Shown here piece after piece: positions 56,908 to 64,000 of a stretch of 64,000 nucleotides of DNA (its first letter is position 1; each line of letters begins with the position of its first letter). The stretch comes from Cellulomonas sp. RIT-PI-Y. Lineage in GTDB: Bacteria; Actinomycetota; Actinomycetes; Actinomycetales; Cellulomonadaceae. Position numbers and translations under genes: made by a program. The DNA lies in assembly GCF_025642745.1 (NCBI RefSeq), contig NZ_JANZKP010000006.1:40943-104942 (forward strand), read 5' to 3'. The notes under the pieces are model-generated. The model worked only from the letters and a program-made list of their open reading frames with translations, was not told the DNA's origin and made no database searches.

Positions 56908-57966
56908 TCAGCCGCGCAGGCCGGCGATGGCGTCGTAGCTCCGGGCGGCGTTGCCGAAGGAGTCGAGCGGGTGGGGCGGCACGGCGGTGCTGGACGCGTT
57001 GTCCTGCTCGTACAGACCGAAGTGCTGGCCACGGGTGCGCAGCTGCGACAGGAAGGACTGGTACGGCAGGTCGCCTGCACCGAACTCGATGATGTCGTAG
57101 CCGTTGGCGGCGGCCTCGTTGGCCTTGCCGTCCTTCAGGTGCAGCAGCGGGTAGCGCCGCGGGTTGCGCAGGATGTAGTCGACCGGCTCGAACCCGGGGT
57201 ACTTGTGCTGGCCGACGTAGGCCCAGTAGATGTCCATCTCCAGGAACACCAGGTCCGGGTCGGTGTGGTCGTAGAACACGTCGTACAGCCGGACCGACGG
57301 GTCGACCGGGTCGAACCGGAACTCGCCGTCGTGGTTGTGCTGGTAGAGCTTGAGCCCGGCGGCGGTGACCTGTTCGCCCCAGCCGTTCCACTCCTCCGCG
57401 GCGGCCAGGTAGCCCTCCTTGGTGGCGTCGTTGGTCGGGGCGTTCCCGGTGCCGAGGTGCGGCATGCCGAGGGTGTGCGCGATGTCGATCTGGTTGGCCA
57501 GGTCGTCCCGCAGCAGCGTGGTGCTGACGTGGGTGCCGACCGCGCGCAGGCCGTTGTCGTCGAGCAGGGTGCGCAGTTCCGCCGGGGTGATCGCCCCGAC
57601 GTCGCCCTGGGTGTACCCGGCGAACTCGACCTCCGAGTAGCCCATGGCCGAGAGCTCCTCGAACACGGTGCGGAAGCCGACGGACGACACCTTGTCCCGC
57701 AGGGTGAACAGCTGGATGCCGATCCGGTTGGCGGGGACGAGCTTGGCTCCTCCGCGACCGGGTGCGGCGGCGGCCGGGGTCAGCGCCCCTGCCGCCTGTG
57801 CGCCGAGCGCGGTGCCCACACCGACGGCCACCGTCGAGGCGGCCAGGGCCTTCATCACGGAACGCCGACTCATCGGCCGTGCCGGGATCTGTGCGTGCTG
57901 GTGAGCGTGTCCCGGGGTCCCCGCGAGCTCGGGAGCGCAGCGAGCGGGGTTGTGGGGTGTCTTCAT
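56908..57966 (-). CDS. Tat-exported sugar phosphate isomerase/epimerase
   Basis: A 352-residue TIM barrel with a twin-arginine signal (MSRRSVMKALAASTVAVGVG at about residues 32-51) following a long His/Pro-rich pre-segment. The barrel has RIGIQLFTLRDKVSSVGFRT, Glu in GYSEVEFAGYTQG, LKLYQHNHDGEFRF, LEMDIYWAYVGQ and LHLKDG. Export by Tat means folding in the cytosol, probably with its metal. It would act outside on a sugar or keto-sugar made by the neighbouring secreted dehydrogenase. GAAGGAG precedes the ATG at 57966; an internal ATG at the SRR motif is possible. Confidence 0.87.
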   Translation of the reverse strand: MKTPHNPARCAPELAGTPGHAHQHAQIPARPMSRRSVMKALAASTVAVGVGTALGAQAAGALTPAAAAPGRGGAKLVPANRIGIQLFTLRDKVSSVGFRTVFEELSAMGYSEVEFAGYTQGDVGAITPAELRTLLDDNGLRAVGTHVSTTLLRDDLANQIDIAHTLGMPHLGTGNAPTNDATKEGYLAAAEEWNGWGEQVTAAGLKLYQHNHDGEFRFDPVDPSVRLYDVFYDHTDPDLVFLEMDIYWAYVGQHKYPGFEPVDYILRNPRRYPLLHLKDGKANEAAANGYDIIEFGAGDLPYQSFLSQLRTRGQHFGLYEQDNASSTAVPPHPLDSFGNAARSYDAIAGLRG

Positions 57967-57992
57967 GTCTCTCCTTCGAGACGAGCGGGTCA

Positions 57993-58025
57993 CGGGGCCG
58001 GGTGGGCGTGATCCACCCGGCCCCG
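57993..58025 (-). terminator. Hairpin between sugar dehydrogenase and Tat isomerase genes
   Basis: GGGGCCGGGTGG (57994-58005) and CCACCCGGCCCC (58013-58024) pair perfectly, with one more C-G pair outside. It follows the dehydrogenase stop directly. Confidence 0.65.
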
Positions 58026-58031
58026 CGGCCA

Positions 58032-61000
58032 CTAGCTGCGGACGGTGAGTGCGGTGCTGGTGCTGCTCGGTGCGATACCGGCCGTGCCGCGGTAGGCGAC
58101 CTGGACCTGGTAGGTGCCCTCCGGGAGCTTCCCGAGGGTGACGACGCTCGCGCCGGTGGCGTCGAGGGTCCCGGTGGCGGTGGCCACCACGGCGTTGTTG
58201 CGCCTGACGGTGACCGTCACGTCGCCCGCCGGGACGATCCCGGTGGCCGACTGGACCTGCACCTGCACCGTGGCGGCGACCGCGGGCTTCACCTGCGGGG
58301 CCGTGGCGGTGACGGTGGAGGTGGTGCGGGCGACGGTCAGTCGCACGGTCGCCTCGGACGGCTTGAAGACCTCGCCGCCGGAGTAGACCGCCCGCAGGGT
58401 GTGGCTGCCCACCGCCAGGTCCGCGGCCAGCGGCACGTCGGCCGTGCCCGCCTCGGTCAGCGGGGCGCGCCCGACCTCGGTCTCGCCGAGGAACAGCGCG
58501 ACCTCCCCGTCCGCGACGCCCTCCGCCGCGGTGACGGAGACGCTGACCACGCCGGGGTTCCCGAACGGCACCCGGCCCGCGGCCACGGCGGCCACGGTGG
58601 TGGTGTCGACGGTCGGCTCCTGCGGGGCGTCCAGGTCGATCGAGAACGCGACCTGTCCCAGCTCGGAGACGTTGCCCGCGGTGTCGGTGGCCCGGTAGCG
58701 CAGGTCGTACGCCCCGTTCTCACCGAAGGTCACGCCGTACTGCTGGTTGGCGGCCAGGGCGATCCAGGTGGTGCCACCGTCCCGGCTGTACTCCACCGAG
58801 CGCAGCGCTCCGTCGTCGGTGGCCTGCACCGCGAACCGGACCGGCTCGGTGAAGACCCCGCCGACACCGGTCGGCTCGGCCGGGGTCAGGGTGTGCGCCA
58901 CCTGCGGCGCGGTCACGTCCGCGACACCGGCGCCCACCATGGTGATCGAGTCCAGTGCCAGCTCGTCCGCGCTGGTGACGACCAGGTTCCCGGTGCCCTC
59001 CGGTGCGGTGAACGCGATCTCCACGTCCTTCCATCCGGAGCCGCCGGGGATGGTGGCGGTGGCGAAGGGCTGCGCGTCGGCGGCGCCCCAGCGCAGCTGG
59101 ACCTGCCCGCCGCCGCTGGACCGGACCACCGCACCGGTGATCCCGGTGAAGTTCACCGGGGTGTAGGTGATCGAGTCACCGGTGCCCAGACCCCGGATCG
59201 CGTTGCCGCCGGAGGCGGACTCGTCGGCGTAGACCGTGACGCCCTGCTTGGCACCGTGCTCGGCCTGCTGGGTCTTCGGGTTCAGCCGGGCGGTGGCCTC
59301 ACCGCGGGCGGCCGGGACGCCGTTGGCGCCGTTGTCGGTGTAGGTGACCACCACGGCGCCGTACAGCAGCGCGCCGGGCCCGTGCTCCGGGGAGTTCGGG
59401 TCGGTGGCGAAGGCACCCTGGCAGCCGGTGCCCGAGGTCTCCGGGTGGGCGTGCTCGTCGTGACCCAGACCGTAGGTCCAGGACACCCGGGTGCACGCCG
59501 TCTCCGTGCCGTCCTCGGCGTCGGTGGTGCTCACCTTGAACGGCACCGCCTGGCCCCAGTCGAAGAACCCGCCGTTCGCCGGGTAGTCCAGGGACACCTC
59601 CGGTGCCTGGTTGCCGACCGAGATCGGATGGCTGGTCAGGGTGAACTTCCCCTGCGGGTCGGTGACCCGCAGCCGGGCGGTGTAGAGCCCGAGCTCGGTG
59701 TAGGTGAAGGAGGCGGAGACGCCCTCGGCGTCCCAGGTCCCGTTCCCGTCGAAGTCCCACTGGTAGGTGAGCGCCTCGCCCTCGGGGTCCGCGGAGCCGG
59801 AGGCGTCGAACGCGACCTCCAGCGGAGCGGCCGAGGAGGAGGTCGGGGTGGCGGTGAAGGCCGCCCGCGGCGACTTGTTCCCCTCCGCGTAGGAGATCCG
59901 GTACAGCCCGGCGTCGGGGTTGGCCCGGAAGAAGCCGTCGCCGTAGTCGAGCACGTACATCGACCCGTCCGGGCCGAACTCGATGTCCATCGGGTTGTCG
60001 ATCGGCGGGAAGTCCTCCGAGCCGATCACGGCGTTCGGCGTGACGTCCTCGATGTGCGTGACCTCGAAGGTGTCCCAGTCGACGGTGAAGGCGGCGATGT
60101 AGTCCTGGGAGAACTCCCCGAAGAACGCCTTCGAGTCCCAGTACTCCGGGAACGCGGACTCACCGGCGTCGGCGTCGTAGTGGTAGACCGGCCCGCCCAT
60201 CGGGCCCTGGCCGTTCCCGGTGCCGAAGTCGATCAGCTCGTCCCACGGCTGGTCGCCCGGCTCGTCGCCGTAGTACAGCGTGGCCGGCTTGGCCGGGGGC
60301 AGGTCGGTCAGGCCGGTGTTCCACCGGGAGTCGTTGACCAGGTGCGCCGGGTCGAAGAACGCTCCCGGAGTCGCCGTGGCGAAGTCCCAGTCGTTGTAGG
60401 CGAAGTTGTCGCCGGTGACGTAGGGCCAGCCGGAGTTGTGCGGGTCGTCCAGGCTGGTGACGTTCCACTCCACCAGGCCCATCGGTCCACGGCCGGCGGT
60501 CTCCGCCACCGCCTTGGTGGCGTCCGGGCCGTAGTCGCCCCAGGACAGGGAGTTCGTCTCCGGGTCGACGTCCAGCTTGAACGGGTTCCGCACACCCATC
60601 ACGAAGATCTCGGGCCGGGTGCCCTCGGTGCCCTCCGCGAACAGGTTCCCCTCGGGGATCGTGTAGCTGCCGTCCTCCTCGACGTGGATCCGCAGGATCT
60701 TGCCGCGCAGGTCGTTGGTGTTGCCCGCGCCGCGACGGGAGTCGAAGCCCGGGTTCATCCCCGGGGCGTCGTTGTTCGGCGCGAAGCCGTTCGCACCGGG
60801 GGTGCCGGCCGGGGTGTTGTCGCCGGTGCCCAGGTACAGGTTCCCGTCGCCGTCCCAGTCGAAGTCGGCGCCGACGTGGCAGCACTGGCCGCGCTGCACC
60901 TCGACGTCGAGGATCTGCTGCTCGCTGGCCAGGTCCAGGCTCTCGCCGGTCCACTGGAACCGGGACAGCCGGTTCACGCCGACCCACTGGTCCCAGTAGG

Positions 61001-61469
61001 ACTCGTCGGCGCCGGCCGGGAGGGTGTTCGGGGCGTTGCCGGCCGGGGTGTCCCCCGGCGGTGCGTACACCAGGTACACCCAGCCGTTCTCCTCGAAGTC
61101 CGGGTCGATCCCGACGGACTGCAGGCCGTCCTCGGAGTTCGCGTAGACCGGGATGTGGTTGACGATGCTGGTCACGCCGGTGTCCGGGTCGGTCAGCCGG
61201 ACGTCCCCGTTGCGGGCGGTGTGCAGGACCCGTCCGTCCGGCAGCACGGCCAGGTCGATCGGCTCCCCGACGTCCTTGGTCAGGGTGACCTTCTCGTAGT
61301 TGCTCCAGTCGAGTGCGGCGTCCGCACCCGGCTCGGCACCGTGGTCCACACCGTCGTGGGCCTGCGCGGGGGCGCCGATCAGCGCGAACGCCGTCCCCGC
61401 CAGGACCGTCGCCAGCACCGCGGCGATCGGTCGTCTGCCGCGATGAGTGCGCGGCTGGATATCCTTCAT
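58032..61469 (-). CDS. Large secreted PQQ-type sugar dehydrogenase with PKD and Ig domains
   Basis: A 1145-residue exported multidomain protein. After a signal peptide (AVLATVLAGTAFALIGAPAQ) comes a six-blade propeller of the glucose/sorbosone dehydrogenase type (GLQSVGIDPDFEENGWVYLV, GVRNPFKLDVDPETN, MDIEFGPDGSMYVLDYGDGF). A PKD domain (FDASGSADPEGEALTYQWDF), a CBM6-like module, and at least two bacterial Ig-like repeats follow. It likely oxidises a sugar outside the cell with PQQ or a related cofactor; the electron acceptor is unknown. No PQQ synthesis genes are nearby. GGAG lies 11 nt before the ATG at 61469. Confidence 0.86.
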   Translation of the reverse strand: MKDIQPRTHRGRRPIAAVLATVLAGTAFALIGAPAQAHDGVDHGAEPGADAALDWSNYEKVTLTKDVGEPIDLAVLPDGRVLHTARNGDVRLTDPDTGVTSIVNHIPVYANSEDGLQSVGIDPDFEENGWVYLVYAPPGDTPAGNAPNTLPAGADESYWDQWVGVNRLSRFQWTGESLDLASEQQILDVEVQRGQCCHVGADFDWDGDGNLYLGTGDNTPAGTPGANGFAPNNDAPGMNPGFDSRRGAGNTNDLRGKILRIHVEEDGSYTIPEGNLFAEGTEGTRPEIFVMGVRNPFKLDVDPETNSLSWGDYGPDATKAVAETAGRGPMGLVEWNVTSLDDPHNSGWPYVTGDNFAYNDWDFATATPGAFFDPAHLVNDSRWNTGLTDLPPAKPATLYYGDEPGDQPWDELIDFGTGNGQGPMGGPVYHYDADAGESAFPEYWDSKAFFGEFSQDYIAAFTVDWDTFEVTHIEDVTPNAVIGSEDFPPIDNPMDIEFGPDGSMYVLDYGDGFFRANPDAGLYRISYAEGNKSPRAAFTATPTSSSAAPLEVAFDASGSADPEGEALTYQWDFDGNGTWDAEGVSASFTYTELGLYTARLRVTDPQGKFTLTSHPISVGNQAPEVSLDYPANGGFFDWGQAVPFKVSTTDAEDGTETACTRVSWTYGLGHDEHAHPETSGTGCQGAFATDPNSPEHGPGALLYGAVVVTYTDNGANGVPAARGEATARLNPKTQQAEHGAKQGVTVYADESASGGNAIRGLGTGDSITYTPVNFTGITGAVVRSSGGGQVQLRWGAADAQPFATATIPGGSGWKDVEIAFTAPEGTGNLVVTSADELALDSITMVGAGVADVTAPQVAHTLTPAEPTGVGGVFTEPVRFAVQATDDGALRSVEYSRDGGTTWIALAANQQYGVTFGENGAYDLRYRATDTAGNVSELGQVAFSIDLDAPQEPTVDTTTVAAVAAGRVPFGNPGVVSVSVTAAEGVADGEVALFLGETEVGRAPLTEAGTADVPLAADLAVGSHTLRAVYSGGEVFKPSEATVRLTVARTTSTVTATAPQVKPAVAATVQVQVQSATGIVPAGDVTVTVRRNNAVVATATGTLDATGASVVTLGKLPEGTYQVQVAYRGTAGIAPSSTSTALTVRS

Positions 61470-61623
61470 GGGTGATGCAGCTCCTCAGGGGGTCTGGTCA
61501 CCGGGGTCGGGTCCGGGTCGTGCAGCGGCAACGGCACCCGACCTCGTCATGACAGGTGATGCGCCGGCACCACAACCACTGCCGCCGGCGGGGTGATACT
61601 CGGTTCTCCTTCCACGTCGTCGT

Positions 61624-61650
61624 GGGGGTCGTGGGGGGTCGTGGGGAGGG
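61624..61650 (+). repeat. Tandem GTCGTGGGG repeats, G-run cluster
   Basis: Four G-runs of 5, 6, 4 and 3 bases separated by TCGT, TCGT and A, ending next to the stop codon of the dehydrogenase gene on the other strand. A G-quadruplex is possible on the plus strand; the mRNA carries C-runs. The rest of the 181-nt gap (61470-61650) holds no gene that I can see. Confidence 0.5.
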
Positions 61651-62823
61651 TCAGTCGACGGACGTCCACCGGCTGTCCGTCGCGGCGGAGCGTTCCACCG
61701 CGTCCAGCACCCGCTGCACCGCCAGGCCGTCCGCGAAGGACGGGGCCGGGTCGGTGCCCGCGGAGATCGCGCCCACCAGGTCCACCACCTGGTGGGTGAA
61801 GGCGTGCTCGTAGCCGAGGCCGTGCCCGGCGGGCCACCAGGCGGCGAGGTACGGGTGCTCGGGCTCGGTGACCTGCACCCGGCGGAACCCCTGCACGTCG
61901 TCGTCGCCGTCGAAGAACTGCAGGACGTTCATGTCCTCGAAGTCGAAGGCCAGCGACCCGGTGGAGCCGTTCACCTCGATCCGCAGCGCGTTCTTGCGCC
62001 CGGTGGCGAACCGGGTGGCCTCGAACACGCCGAGCACCCCGCCGGACAGCCTGGCGAGGAACACCGCGGCGTCGTCGACCGTCACCGGGCCGGTGGTCTC
62101 GCCCGGTCGGGCGACCAGACCGCCGGTAGGCCCGCCCGCGGGGTACGGCCGCTCGGCGACGAAGGTCTCCAGTGTGGCCGCGACCCCGGTCACCGCCTGG
62201 CCGGTGAGGAACTGCGCCAGGTCCACCGCGTGCGACCCGATGTCGCCCAGCGCCCCCGACCCCGCGAGCTGCTTGTCCAGGCGCCAGGTCAGCGGCGCCA
62301 GCGGGTCCACCAGCCAGTCCTGCAGGTACTGCACCCGCACGTGCCGCAGCTCGCCCAGCCGCCCGTCGGCGATCAGCTGGCGGGCCAGCTGCACCGCGGG
62401 CACCCGGCGGTAGGTGAAGCCCACCATCGACCGGACCCCGTGCGCGGCGGCCCGCTCGGCGGCGGCCACCATCGCCTCGGCCTCGGCCAGGGTGTTGGCC
62501 AGCGGCTTCTCGCACAGCACGTGCTTGCCCGCGTCCAGCGCGGCGATCGCGATCTCGGCGTGGGTGTGTCCCGGGGTGCAGATGTCCACCAGGTCGACGT
62601 CGTCGCGGTCGACCAGCTCGGCCCAGCCGGTGACGGTCTGCTCCCAGCCGAGTCGTTCGGCGGCGGCCTTCACCCCGCCGGGGTCGCGCCCGGCCAGCAC
62701 CCGCATCCGCGGGGCCAGCGGCAGGTCGAAGAACCGGGGTGCGGTGCGCCAGGCCTGGGAGTGCGCGGCGCCCATGAAGGCGTAGCCGATCATCCCGACG
62801 CCGAGCGTGCGTGCCTCGTCCAT
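61651..62823 (-). CDS. Gfo/Idh/MocA-family dehydrogenase
   Basis: A 390-residue NAD(P)-dependent oxidoreductase. The Rossmann motif is LGVGMIGYAFMGAAHSQAWR, the family EKP motif is HVLCEKPLANTLAEAEAM, and the catalytic-site segment is GSGALGDIGSHAVDLAQFLT, with the conserved Asp and His. Family members oxidise sugars, inositols or their derivatives. Here the gene lies between a sugar-binding protein and a secreted sugar dehydrogenase, so a keto-sugar or inositol substrate is likely. GAAGGAG lies 7 nt before the ATG at 62823. Confidence 0.92.
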   Translation of the reverse strand: MDEARTLGVGMIGYAFMGAAHSQAWRTAPRFFDLPLAPRMRVLAGRDPGGVKAAAERLGWEQTVTGWAELVDRDDVDLVDICTPGHTHAEIAIAALDAGKHVLCEKPLANTLAEAEAMVAAAERAAAHGVRSMVGFTYRRVPAVQLARQLIADGRLGELRHVRVQYLQDWLVDPLAPLTWRLDKQLAGSGALGDIGSHAVDLAQFLTGQAVTGVAATLETFVAERPYPAGGPTGGLVARPGETTGPVTVDDAAVFLARLSGGVLGVFEATRFATGRKNALRIEVNGSTGSLAFDFEDMNVLQFFDGDDDVQGFRRVQVTEPEHPYLAAWWPAGHGLGYEHAFTHQVVDLVGAISAGTDPAPSFADGLAVQRVLDAVERSAATDSRWTSVD

Positions 62824-62847
62824 CGACGGGCTCCTTCCGTGGTCGGC

Positions 62848-62878
62848 GCCCCGGGCCGGTCCCTCCCCGGCCCGGGGC
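62848..62878 (-). terminator. Hairpin between the binding-protein and dehydrogenase genes
   Basis: GCCCCGGGCCGG (62848-62859) and CCGGCCCGGGGC (62867-62878) are perfect 12-bp arms with a 7-nt loop, 6 nt after the binding-protein stop. Such stems often raise binding-protein mRNA over downstream genes. Confidence 0.7.
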
Positions 62879-62884
62879 ACCAGC

Positions 62885-63922
62885 TCAGGACTCGAAGGCC
62901 GAGTCGATGTAGTCGTCGACGTTGTCCTCGGTGACCACCGGGGCGAACAGCTGGACGGTGCGCGGCACGCTGAACGAGGCCAGGTCGCTCAGCGAGCGGT
63001 CGCCGTGCGCCACCAGCCGGGCGAGCTTGATGCCGTCCGCGGCCTGGGTGGACGGGTAGATGACGGTGGCCTTCACCACCGACTCCGGGTCCTGGATCTC
63101 GCGCATCATGTTGGCCGATCCGGCGCCGCCGACCAGGAAGAACTCGTCCCGGCCCGCGTTCTCGATCGCGGCCAGCACCCCGACGCCCTGGTCGTCGTCG
63201 TGGTTCCAGATCGCGTCGATCTCCGGCGCGGCCTGCAGCAGGTTCGCGGCGGCCTGCTCGCCGCCCTGGACGGTGAAGTCGGCGGCCACCCGGTTGGAGA
63301 CCTCCAGACCACAGCCATCCAGCGCGTCGGCGAAGCCCTGCGACCGGTCCTGGGTCAGCGGGAGGGAGTCGATGCCGGCGATCTCCGCGATCACCGCGTC
63401 CGACTGGTCGCCGAGCTGCTCGCAGACGTAGGTGCCGGCGGAGACGCCCATGCCGTAGTTGTCGCCGAGCACCGTGCTGCGGGAGGCGAACGGGCTGGAG
63501 AACTCGCGGTCGACGTTGATCACCGGGATCCCGGCGTCCATCGCCTTGGTGGCCACGTCGGTGAGCGCGCCGCCGTCGAAGGGCAGCAGCACGATCGCGT
63601 CGACGTCGTCGTTGATGAACTGCTCGATCTGGCTGATCTGCAGGTTGACGTCGTTGGTGCCCTCGGCGACCCGGAGCTCGACGTCCTCGTACTTCTCGGC
63701 CTCGGCCTGGGCGGCGGTGGTGATCGCTCCCATCCAGCCGTGGTCGGCGGCCGGGGCGGAGAAGCCGATCACCACGGTGTCACCCGGCTCGTCGTTGTCC
63801 GAGACAGCCTGGTTCACGGCGTTCCCGGTGTCGGCGGGGTCCTCCGCCGGGGTGTTGGACGTGCAACCGGCCAGGGCCAGTCCGGCCACGGCGGCCAGCG
63901 GGATCAAGCGGCGGATGGACAT
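62885..63922 (-). CDS. Sugar ABC transporter binding lipoprotein, ribose type
   Basis: A 345-residue CUT2 binding protein. The lipobox is LAGC; the mature protein starts the periplasmic-binding fold with VVIGFSAPAADHGWMGAITT and continues with DVDAIVLLPFDGGALTDVAT, IPVINVDREF and WNHDDDQGVGVL. This type binds monosaccharides or inositols. Its permease and ATPase are expected upstream beyond the window edge. AAGGAG precedes the ATG at 63922. Confidence 0.92.
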   Translation of the reverse strand: MSIRRLIPLAAVAGLALAGCTSNTPAEDPADTGNAVNQAVSDNDEPGDTVVIGFSAPAADHGWMGAITTAAQAEAEKYEDVELRVAEGTNDVNLQISQIEQFINDDVDAIVLLPFDGGALTDVATKAMDAGIPVINVDREFSSPFASRSTVLGDNYGMGVSAGTYVCEQLGDQSDAVIAEIAGIDSLPLTQDRSQGFADALDGCGLEVSNRVAADFTVQGGEQAAANLLQAAPEIDAIWNHDDDQGVGVLAAIENAGRDEFFLVGGAGSANMMREIQDPESVVKATVIYPSTQAADGIKLARLVAHGDRSLSDLASFSVPRTVQLFAPVVTEDNVDDYIDSAFES

Positions 63923-64000
63923 GAGATCTCCTTTGACGATGTCCGCGTTCTGGGCAGGGGTGGGTAGGGACGTGTCGTTCCGGGGCCGACCTCGGCAGTT

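Noticed and set aside
57762..61475. A plus-strand open frame of about 1237 codons opposite the sugar dehydrogenase
   Set aside because: Antisense shadow. The minus strand holds a signal peptide and well-formed domains; the plus frame has none.

Overview
The window is chromosomal DNA of a very GC-rich actinobacterium. Gene content points to the Micrococcales, probably near Cellulomonadaceae or Promicromonosporaceae: the argS-lysA-hom-thrC-thrB-rho / rpmE-prfA-prmC housekeeping block, xylan- and starch-degrading enzymes, an ABC sugar importer with no ATPase of its own, and many leaderless genes with a TANNNT box 6-8 nt before an ATG or GTG. The family placement is inference from gene content only. 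I see no transposase, integrase, phage gene, rRNA or CRISPR array.

Region 1 (1-13.6 kb) is the housekeeping block, mostly on the minus strand: argS, lysA, hom, thrC, thrB and rho, then rpmE, prfA and the first codons of prmC. Two extras interrupt it. A lipoprotein and a GT4 glycosyltransferase lie on the plus strand between rpmE and rho. A HEPN/nucleotidyltransferase toxin-antitoxin pair sits between lysA and hom. Its antitoxin-like protein is unusual: a helix-turn-helix, a ten-unit pentapeptide-repeat linker, then the MNT domain, with a perfect inverted repeat at its ribosome binding site.

Region 2 (13.6-21 kb) is mixed: a divergent MFS exporter/FCD regulator pair, tRNA-Arg(CCG), a divergent RidA/HxlR pair, a lipoprotein, a CtpE-like P-type ATPase, a 65-residue protein and a HAD phosphatase.

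Region 3 (21-29.4 kb) is a xyloside operon: solute-binding protein, two permeases, GH3 and GH43 glycosidases. A divergent LacI repressor faces it, with a 14-bp palindrome between the two promoters.

Region 4 (29.4-39.3 kb) is a peptide-scavenging regulon: dipeptide-type binding protein, two permeases, a divergently encoded fused ATPase, an M19 dipeptidase homologue, an M24 creatinase-like enzyme, an alpha/beta hydrolase and a tandem Lrp-type regulator. Most genes overlap by 1-11 nt.

Region 5 (39.3-46 kb) holds a FetB-like permease, a divergent TetR/oxidoreductase pair with an operator-like repeat, and a secreted pullulanase with a LAxTG sorting signal. The space after the pullulanase carries a long hairpin and a run of C-tracts.

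Region 6 (46-54.3 kb) is the most interesting block: eight tightly packed minus-strand genes forming an Ebo-type cluster. They encode a sugar isomerase, inositol-3-phosphate synthase, UbiA prenyltransferase (EboC-like), a TIM-barrel isomerase, EboA, EboB (TatD-like), EboE and an alkaline-phosphatase-superfamily enzyme. The logic suggests an inositol-derived, prenylated, exported or membrane-bound product of unknown structure.

Region 7 (54.3-64 kb) continues on the same strand: a ribose-type binding protein, a Gfo/Idh/MocA dehydrogenase, a large secreted PQQ-type sugar dehydrogenase, a Tat-exported isomerase, and a WxL-like/DUF916 surface pair. Several of these genes are followed by strong hairpins, one a 44-bp perfect palindrome.

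A further structure crosses region boundaries: a roughly 70-bp palindromic element lies inside two unrelated coding sequences, the GH43 gene and the UbiA gene, about 79% identical over an ungapped alignment. It resembles palindromic elements that insert into protein-coding genes without breaking them.
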